A program made the position numbers and the translations under genes. Below the pieces are notes generated by a model, which saw nothing but the letters and a program-made list of their open reading frames with translations, had not been told where the DNA came from and ran no database searches. A DNA stretch of 10,841 nt from Syntrophaceae bacterium UBA4810 (GTDB lineage Bacteria > Desulfobacterota > Syntrophia > Syntrophales > Smithellaceae), in contig DHGA01000069.1 in the NCBI GenBank assembly GCA_002402545.1, forward strand, positions 1-10,841. The letters run 5' to 3'. Below are positions 6,387-10,841 of this stretch, one piece after another. Position 1 is the first letter of the stretch. Every line of letters starts with the position of its first letter.

Positions 6387-7104
6387 AAATCCCCCCGTTA
6401 ACATGAATAACTGTGCCCGTAATGTAATTTGCTCTTGTTGCCAAAAATGCCACCACATCAGCTATTTCTTCAGGCTGTCCTAGTCGGGCTAAAGGAATAT
6501 TGGACATCATTTTTTCTCTGACATGGTCGGGAAGTTCTTTCGTCATGGGCGTGTCGATAAAACCGGGCGCGACGGAATTAACCAGAATGTTTCTCCCCCA
6601 TAATTCCTTCGACAGCGATTTCGTAAACGCGTCCAGGGCCGCTTTTTCCATGGTGTAGGGAATCTGTCCGGGATTGCCCGTATGCCCTACTACACTAGAG
6701 ATATTAATAATCCGCCCTGTGTTTTTTCGTATCATAAACTGCCGGAGAATCTTCTTGGTCAAATACCAGGCGCCGCGCACCAGCTCACGCTGGCGGTCGA
6801 ATTCTTCGATTTTCATCGAGTTGATATCGCTGTTAATAGAAATGCCCGCGCTGTTTACCAGAACATCCACGCGCCCTGCGGCTTCTTTAATTTCGTTGAC
6901 CATCTTGTCTATCTGCTCAGGATTCGTCAGATCGGCTTCGATCAGAAATCCTTCCTTTGTCTCGGCTAAAACCGCTTTTGATGGTTCTTCCATAACGGGA
7001 ATATAATTTATTCCCACGCGAAAACCTTCCTTGGCCAGAGCGCGGCTGCAAGCCGCCCCTATACCTGTTCCCCCACCTGTAACAATTGCTACTGGTTTAT
7101 CCAT
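6376..7104 (-). CDS. FabG-like 3-oxoacyl-ACP reductase (SDR)
   Basis: 242 residues. The cofactor loop TGGGTGIG is at 9-16, NSAG at 83-86, Ser136 follows IINIS, and Tyr149 with Lys153 form YTMEK. PGFIDTPM is at the usual place and the protein ends VNGGIYGG, as FabG proteins do. The alpha-4 asparagine of the SDR tetrad (normally in VNLKG) appears to be Leu107, in RELVRGAWYLTK with one residue fewer before it. The catalytic Ser-Tyr-Lys triad is intact. Its role would be NAD(P)H reduction of 3-ketoacyl-ACP to 3-hydroxyacyl-ACP, feeding the dehydratase encoded next. The ATG shares one base with the KAS III stop (TAATG), and GGAGGAG at 7119-7113 lies 8 nt upstream. Confidence 0.88.
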   Translation of the reverse strand: MDKPVAIVTGGGTGIGAACSRALAKEGFRVGINYIPVMEEPSKAVLAETKEGFLIEADLTNPEQIDKMVNEIKEAAGRVDVLVNSAGISINSDINSMKIEEFDRQRELVRGAWYLTKKILRQFMIRKNTGRIINISSVVGHTGNPGQIPYTMEKAALDAFTKSLSKELWGRNILVNSVAPGFIDTPMTKELPDHVREKMMSNIPLARLGQPEEIADVVAFLATRANYITGTVIHVNGGIYGG

Positions 7105-8096
7105 TATTTATTCTCCTCCACTTTCAACATCATATGCGCCCAGGAAAGTCCCGCTCCCACAATTGCTATCGCAATACGGTCGCCCGCTTGAAGCTCTTCC
7201 CAGTGACGGCTGAGCACGGTAGGCGCGCTGCAGCAACCAGTGTTGCCGAACTGATCCACGTTATACCAATGATTTTCCGGCGCAATACCTCTGCGCTCAC
7301 TGACTGCTTTCAGCATCAGCAAATTGGCCTGGTGACCGATAAAAATAAATCTTTGCGCTTGGGCGGCAAAATCATTTTGCAGAACTTTCACCGATTCCGT
7401 GGTCTGGCGTATGGCAAATCCTTGCACCGCGTTTCCGTCCTGATTAAAATACCAGTCGTAACCAATACCCACCTTCACCCAGCCTGATGGTTTCGAATCG
7501 AAGTGGCAGCTCTCAAAAGCGGCGCGTGAAGGAATTTTTGTAGAAACTATCGCCGCGGCGCTACCGTCGCCGAAAAGCACCGCCGTGCTGCGGTTATTAT
7601 AGTCAACACATTTTGTCAGCGTTTCGGAATCCACAACCAGAACGTAATCGGGAAGCGTCTCCGGATTCATTTTGGAGAGAAAATTAATCTGCATGCCGAA
7701 AGAAGAACAGGCCGAATTCATGTCCAAACAAGGCACTTCAATTCCCAGTTCGGCGGCGATTGCTGACGCCTCCGCCGGTGTCACATTGTCCGGCGATGAA
7801 GAACCGGCAATAACCATACCGATATCTTCCAGCCCAAGCGAAGCTCTTTGCAGAGCCAGCTTCGCGGCATTGGCCGCCATTTGGGAGTTTTTGTACATTC
7901 TCGCTTCAAAAGCCTCTTTAGGATTTTGATTTCTTGTTCGCGTAATATAATCCAGCGGTAAAACCGTGTGGCGGTTTTCGATGCCCACTCTCTCCACTAT
8001 CCAGTCATTGTTGGTGCCGATATCCAAATCTTCCAGAAATTTGTTGGAAATGATATTTTCCGGATTAAAATGTCCCATCGCGTGAAGATAAAGCAT
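7104..8096 (-). CDS. KAS III (FabH)-like ketoacyl synthase, probable chain initiator
   Basis: 330 residues. The KAS III triad is complete: Cys130 in MNSACSSFG, His255 in FIGHQANLLML and Asn285 in FGNTGCCSAP. LFGDGSAAAIV (174-184) is the usual family block. Such enzymes condense a CoA-bound starter with malonyl-ACP, or in some secondary pathways join two acyl chains. The sequence GNTGCCSAP differs from the GNTSAAS of housekeeping FabH, so it is a divergent member, and starter choice cannot be predicted. DarB-type enzymes of dialkylresorcinol and flexirubin clusters are also KAS III-like and are an alternative model. It starts 2 bp after the acyl-CoA dehydrogenase stop and shares one base with the reductase start, so all three are almost surely one transcript. 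Confidence 0.88.
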   Translation of the reverse strand: MLYLHAMGHFNPENIISNKFLEDLDIGTNNDWIVERVGIENRHTVLPLDYITRTRNQNPKEAFEARMYKNSQMAANAAKLALQRASLGLEDIGMVIAGSSSPDNVTPAEASAIAAELGIEVPCLDMNSACSSFGMQINFLSKMNPETLPDYVLVVDSETLTKCVDYNNRSTAVLFGDGSAAAIVSTKIPSRAAFESCHFDSKPSGWVKVGIGYDWYFNQDGNAVQGFAIRQTTESVKVLQNDFAAQAQRFIFIGHQANLLMLKAVSERRGIAPENHWYNVDQFGNTGCCSAPTVLSRHWEELQAGDRIAIAIVGAGLSWAHMMLKVEENK

Positions 8097-8098
8097 GC

Positions 8099-9298
8099 CT
8101 AAACAATCTCCCGTCCAATAATCATATTCTGCACTTCCCTGACCCCTTCATAAATGTCGATGATATGCGCGTCACGCACTAGTTTGGAAATCTCGTATTC
8201 GGTGGTAAAACCGTAACCGCCGTGCAAATGAAGACCTTCATTGGCGCAAAAAAGCGCCGCTTCCGCGCAGGTGTTTTTAGCGAGCGACGCGTAAAGACCA
8301 GCGTCTGAAGCTTTTTCCTCAATTTTCGCGACAGCCTTAAGCAGAGACAATTCCGCTAGTTCCACTTTTTTCCACATATTGGTCAGCATATCTCTGGCCA
8401 CGGGAAGATCACAAAGCCGCTGGCCGAACTGAACGCGCTCCTGCGTGTATTGCAAAGTTAAATCCAGCGCTCTTTTGGCGAGCCCCAAGCCTATGGCGGC
8501 AACCATCGGACGGGCGTAATCCAAAACATCAACAATATATTTGAATCCAAATCTTCTGTCGCCGATAATTTGTTTCGGGTGAATCACCACATCTTCAAAA
8601 GTAATACTAGCCGTGTTGGAGAGGCGCTGACCAAGTTTATCTTCCGGTTTGCCGATAGTTATTTTACCGCCGGTGGGCAGATTAATTTCTCTGGTTGCCA
8701 AGCCGACATCCGGAAGATCTTTGGAGGTAACAGGTTCGACGGGAATCACCACGCAGGCCATAAAATTACTGGTAGGTTTTCCCACTTTGCAAATCACCGT
8801 GTACTGCGAAGCGTAGGAGGCGTTGGTGATAAAACATTTCGATCCGTTTAAAAGATAAGTGCCGTCATCGCGTTTGACCATGAAACTGGTCATCATCGAA
8901 TTATCCGAACCGGCATTGGGCTCAGTCAAACAAAATGAAGCCAGAAGAGGCTTTTCGACAAAAGGTTTCAGGTACAATTCCTTTTGCTCGTCCGTCCCAT
9001 GCAGGCCGATAACCACATTGGCCAGATCGTTGCACATTGCGGACGTGGAAATACCCGTATCGCCGTAGGAAAGTTCTTTGATAATTAATGAAGAAGAAAC
9101 AACGTCAATTTCATATCCCTTGACTGATTCCGGGATACACAGATTGACAATGCCCATTTCCCACGCTTTATTGATTATATCCCAGGGAAACTTATGGGCT
9201 TTTTCCATCTCCAGAATGTGCGGCGTAATGTCGTTTTTTACCAGCTTGTGTACTGTTTCCAGATAATTAATCTGATTTTCGTTAAGACTGAAATCCAT
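8099..9298 (-). CDS. Acyl-CoA dehydrogenase family flavoprotein
   Basis: 399 residues, full length for the family. LTEPNAGSD (FAD/substrate loop), KCFITNA, YTQERVQFGQ and LHGGYGFTTEYEISKLVRD are all in order. Glu384 in DIYEG matches the catalytic base of medium-chain-type enzymes. Family members use FAD to place a 2,3 double bond in acyl-CoA and pass electrons to an electron-transfer flavoprotein. Some relatives act on carrier-bound chains or run as reductases in anaerobes. It is the first gene of the compact operon and precedes the KAS III gene by 2 bp. It could therefore prepare an unsaturated or branched starter, or substitute for the absent enoyl reductase (inference). The N-terminus MDFSLNENQ is typical, which supports the ATG at 9298. 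AGAGGAA lies about 12 nt upstream, slightly far. Confidence 0.92.
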   Translation of the reverse strand: MDFSLNENQINYLETVHKLVKNDITPHILEMEKAHKFPWDIINKAWEMGIVNLCIPESVKGYEIDVVSSSLIIKELSYGDTGISTSAMCNDLANVVIGLHGTDEQKELYLKPFVEKPLLASFCLTEPNAGSDNSMMTSFMVKRDDGTYLLNGSKCFITNASYASQYTVICKVGKPTSNFMACVVIPVEPVTSKDLPDVGLATREINLPTGGKITIGKPEDKLGQRLSNTASITFEDVVIHPKQIIGDRRFGFKYIVDVLDYARPMVAAIGLGLAKRALDLTLQYTQERVQFGQRLCDLPVARDMLTNMWKKVELAELSLLKAVAKIEEKASDAGLYASLAKNTCAEAALFCANEGLHLHGGYGFTTEYEISKLVRDAHIIDIYEGVREVQNMIIGREIV

Positions 9299-9329
9299 AA
9301 ATTAAAATCATTCCTCTCTTTTTTTTATT

Positions 9330-9362
9330 ATTATAAATTTGCAAAAAAATACCCTTATAAGG
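9330..9362 (-). promoter_or_regulatory. Candidate promoter/operator: TATAAT box and CCTTATAAGG palindrome
   Basis: The 103-bp AT-rich gap before the acyl-CoA dehydrogenase gene is the only place in the operon with room for a promoter. On the minus strand a perfect TATAAT lies at 9335-9330, 31 bp before the start codon. A perfect 10-bp palindrome, CCTTATAAGG, lies at 9353-9362, where a -35 box would be. No good -35 hexamer is seen at 16-18 bp spacing, so if this is a promoter it may need an activator. Both elements could be chance in AT-rich sequence. The gap also holds T-runs after the carboxyltransferase stop, but I see no convincing hairpin, so readthrough from upstream is possible. Confidence 0.3.
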
Positions 9363-9401
9363 TTTCTTTTCCAAAAAAAATAGCTTAAAAAAAATAATGC
9401 T

Positions 9402-10841
9402 TCAGGCTGCGGCTTTTTTGTCCGGGATATTTTTGCCTCCCGCGTTCGGTGATGAATCCTTGCCGTATTTGGCCTGCAGAAACTTCTCCATAGTCGCGGG
9501 ATACAGAATGTACGCTAAAACATCTTCATCGGTGCGGCCCAGATCGCCAAGCTGTTTTTTGGCCGCTTCGATTTCCGGTTCCAGGTAATCAGCGGGCCTG
9601 CCTTTTATCGGCTCCTGGCCTCGCTTGTGGTTTTTCAATATTTTCTTTGTCAGTTCCGGATCAATCGGAACAGGGGTACGCCCGTATAAGCCCAAAACCA
9701 AATCCTTGAGCTGGTTAGACACACGCTCGTAACGTCCGAAGAGCACATTGAGCACAGCCTGCGCCCCGACAATCTGAGAAACAGGCGTAACCAAAGGAGG
9801 ATAACCCATGTCCTTTCTGGTCTGCACTACTTCCTTATATATATCATCAAGTCTATCAAGCGCGTTCATTTCCTTGAGCTGGCCGGTCAAATTCGAAATC
9901 ATGCCGCCGGGTATCTGATGCGCCAACACGCCATTATCGATAATGGAAAGTTTCTGATTGGCCAGATAACTGTTATATTTGGGGGCAATATTTTCCAAAT
10001 GCTCGCTTAACACCAGCAATTTTCGCAATTCTATCAACGGTTCGCGATCCGTTCCCTGCAGCGCCGCGATAATAGGTTCAATGGCGGGCATGGAAGTTCG
10101 AAGCGCGAAAGGCGCGAGACACGTATCCACAACATCTACTCCCGCTTCAATCGCTTTGAGATAAGTCATCGAAGCCATGCCGCTGGTGTAATGGCAGTGC
10201 AGATGCAATGGCAATTTGATTGCTTGTTTTATGGCCGAAACCAGATCATAAGCATCATATGGAGAGAGAAGTCCGGCCATGTCTTTGATGCAAACCGCGT
10301 CCGCGCCCATCTGCTCCAGCTCTTTTGCCTTTTTCACAAAGAATTCCAGATTATAAACTTCGCCGCCCAAACGGACATCCGTCAGCGAATAACAAAGCGC
10401 TCCCTGAAATTCCTTGCCGTTTTCCTTAATTCTGCGGGCGCATGATTCCATATTGCGGAAATCGTTAAGCGCATCAAAGCAACGGAAAACATCAATGCCG
10501 ATTTCGCAGGCTTTATCCACAAAAGCGTTGACGACATCGTCAGCGTAATGGCGGTAACCCACCAGATTCTGGCCGCGGATAAGCATCGCGAAAGGTGTTT
10601 TGATAATATATTTTTTCAGAATGCGGGGGCGCATCCAGGGGTCTTCATCCAGAAACCGATGCATGGTATCGAATGTCGCGCCGCCCCATACTTCCATCGC
10701 GTGGAAACCGCAGTTATCCATTTCTTCCGCAATGGGAAGCATATCCTCTGTTTTCATTCTGGTGGCGTATATTGACTGATGGCCGTCACGGAAAGTATTA
10801 TCCTGAATCTTTATCGGATTCTTCGGCGTATTTTTTATTTT
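9402..10841 (-). CDS. Biotin-dependent carboxyltransferase subunit (OadA/PycB/transcarboxylase 5S-like), 5' end cut by window
   Basis: The frame is open from the right edge, giving 480 codons with the stop (479 residues), probably lacking only a few N-terminal residues. An ATG at 10757 is internal, because family motif QDNTFRDGHQS (13-23) lies upstream of it with Asp14 as metal ligand. Lys186 in VCIKDMAG is the carboxylatable lysine, and His215 and His217 in HLHCHY are metal ligands. FDALND and the C-terminal block GYPPLVTPVSQIVGAQAV and GLYGRTPVP complete the conserved carboxyltransferase architecture. The protein ends KKAAA soon after, with no AMKM biotin-carrier domain, so biotin must come on a separate protein, as in transcarboxylase 5S or split pyruvate carboxylases. 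It would move carboxyl groups between biotin and pyruvate/oxaloacetate. It is separated from the acyl operon by 103 bp and may be a neighbour only. Confidence 0.9.
   Translation of the reverse strand, partial: KIKNTPKNPIKIQDNTFRDGHQSIYATRMKTEDMLPIAEEMDNCGFHAMEVWGGATFDTMHRFLDEDPWMRPRILKKYIIKTPFAMLIRGQNLVGYRHYADDVVNAFVDKACEIGIDVFRCFDALNDFRNMESCARRIKENGKEFQGALCYSLTDVRLGGEVYNLEFFVKKAKELEQMGADAVCIKDMAGLLSPYDAYDLVSAIKQAIKLPLHLHCHYTSGMASMTYLKAIEAGVDVVDTCLAPFALRTSMPAIEPIIAALQGTDREPLIELRKLLVLSEHLENIAPKYNSYLANQKLSIIDNGVLAHQIPGGMISNLTGQLKEMNALDRLDDIYKEVVQTRKDMGYPPLVTPVSQIVGAQAVLNVLFGRYERVSNQLKDLVLGLYGRTPVPIDPELTKKILKNHKRGQEPIKGRPADYLEPEIEAAKKQLGDLGRTDEDVLAYILYPATMEKFLQAKYGKDSSPNAGGKNIPDKKAAA

Noticed and set aside
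6387..6458. 24-codon N-terminal extension of the dehydratase
   Set aside because: It lies within the reductase coding sequence, is unlike FabZ N-termini, and the ATG at 6386 gives the normal family length.
4369..9298. Ladderane or complete aryl-polyene cluster identity
   Set aside because: No radical SAM, phytoene-desaturase-like, ammonia lyase, adenylation, exporter or LolA-type gene is present in the window, so a specific product name is not supported.
9363..9401. T-runs after the carboxyltransferase stop as an intrinsic terminator
   Set aside because: T8 tracts are present, but no stable GC-rich hairpin precedes them that I can find.

Overview
All genes lie on the minus strand, so transcription runs from high to low coordinates. 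The window fits an anaerobic, moderate-GC bacterium. A syntrophic or sulfate-reducing deltaproteobacterium (Desulfobacterota) is my best guess, based on three things: a biotin-carboxyltransferase subunit without its own biotin domain, an iron-sulfur-flavoprotein-like protein, and acyl-CoA dehydrogenase plus HSD10-type dehydrogenase genes. This assignment is an inference; there is no rRNA or other taxonomic marker here.

Layout in transcription order. (1) 10841-9402: 5'-truncated carboxyltransferase of the OadA/PycB/transcarboxylase-5S family. (2) A 103-bp AT-rich gap with a small palindrome and a TATAAT-like box. (3) 9298-3008: eight tightly packed genes for acyl-CoA dehydrogenase, KAS III-like synthase, FabG-like ketoreductase, FabZ-like dehydratase, FabF-like ketosynthase, acyl carrier protein, PlsC-type acyltransferase and an AcpS/Sfp-type phosphopantetheinyl transferase. 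Gaps are 2 to 21 bp or the genes overlap (1, 11, 4 and about 101 nt). (4) After 90 bp: a large protein with two flavodoxin-like domains and a four-cysteine iron-sulfur motif, then an HSD10-like 3-hydroxyacyl-CoA dehydrogenase. (5) A 3'-truncated HD-domain phosphohydrolase running off the left edge.

How they may work together. KAS III would start a chain from an acyl-CoA, and KS, KR and DH would extend and process it on the dedicated carrier protein. The PPTase would activate that carrier, and the PlsC-like enzyme would move the finished acyl group to an acceptor. No enoyl reductase of the FabI/FabK/FabL type, no malonyl transacylase, no thioesterase and no CoA ligase is seen in the window. 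The set therefore resembles a secondary type II fatty acid/polyene assembly line (aryl-polyene, flexirubin or special-lipid style) more than housekeeping fatty acid synthesis. The acyl-CoA dehydrogenase and the flavo-iron-sulfur protein are candidates for redox tailoring. The product is unknown from sequence alone.

No tRNA, rRNA, CRISPR array, insertion sequence or attachment site was seen, and no stretch over 300 bp lacks a gene. Several starts were moved from the longest open frame on ribosome-binding-site or family grounds, as explained in the entries.
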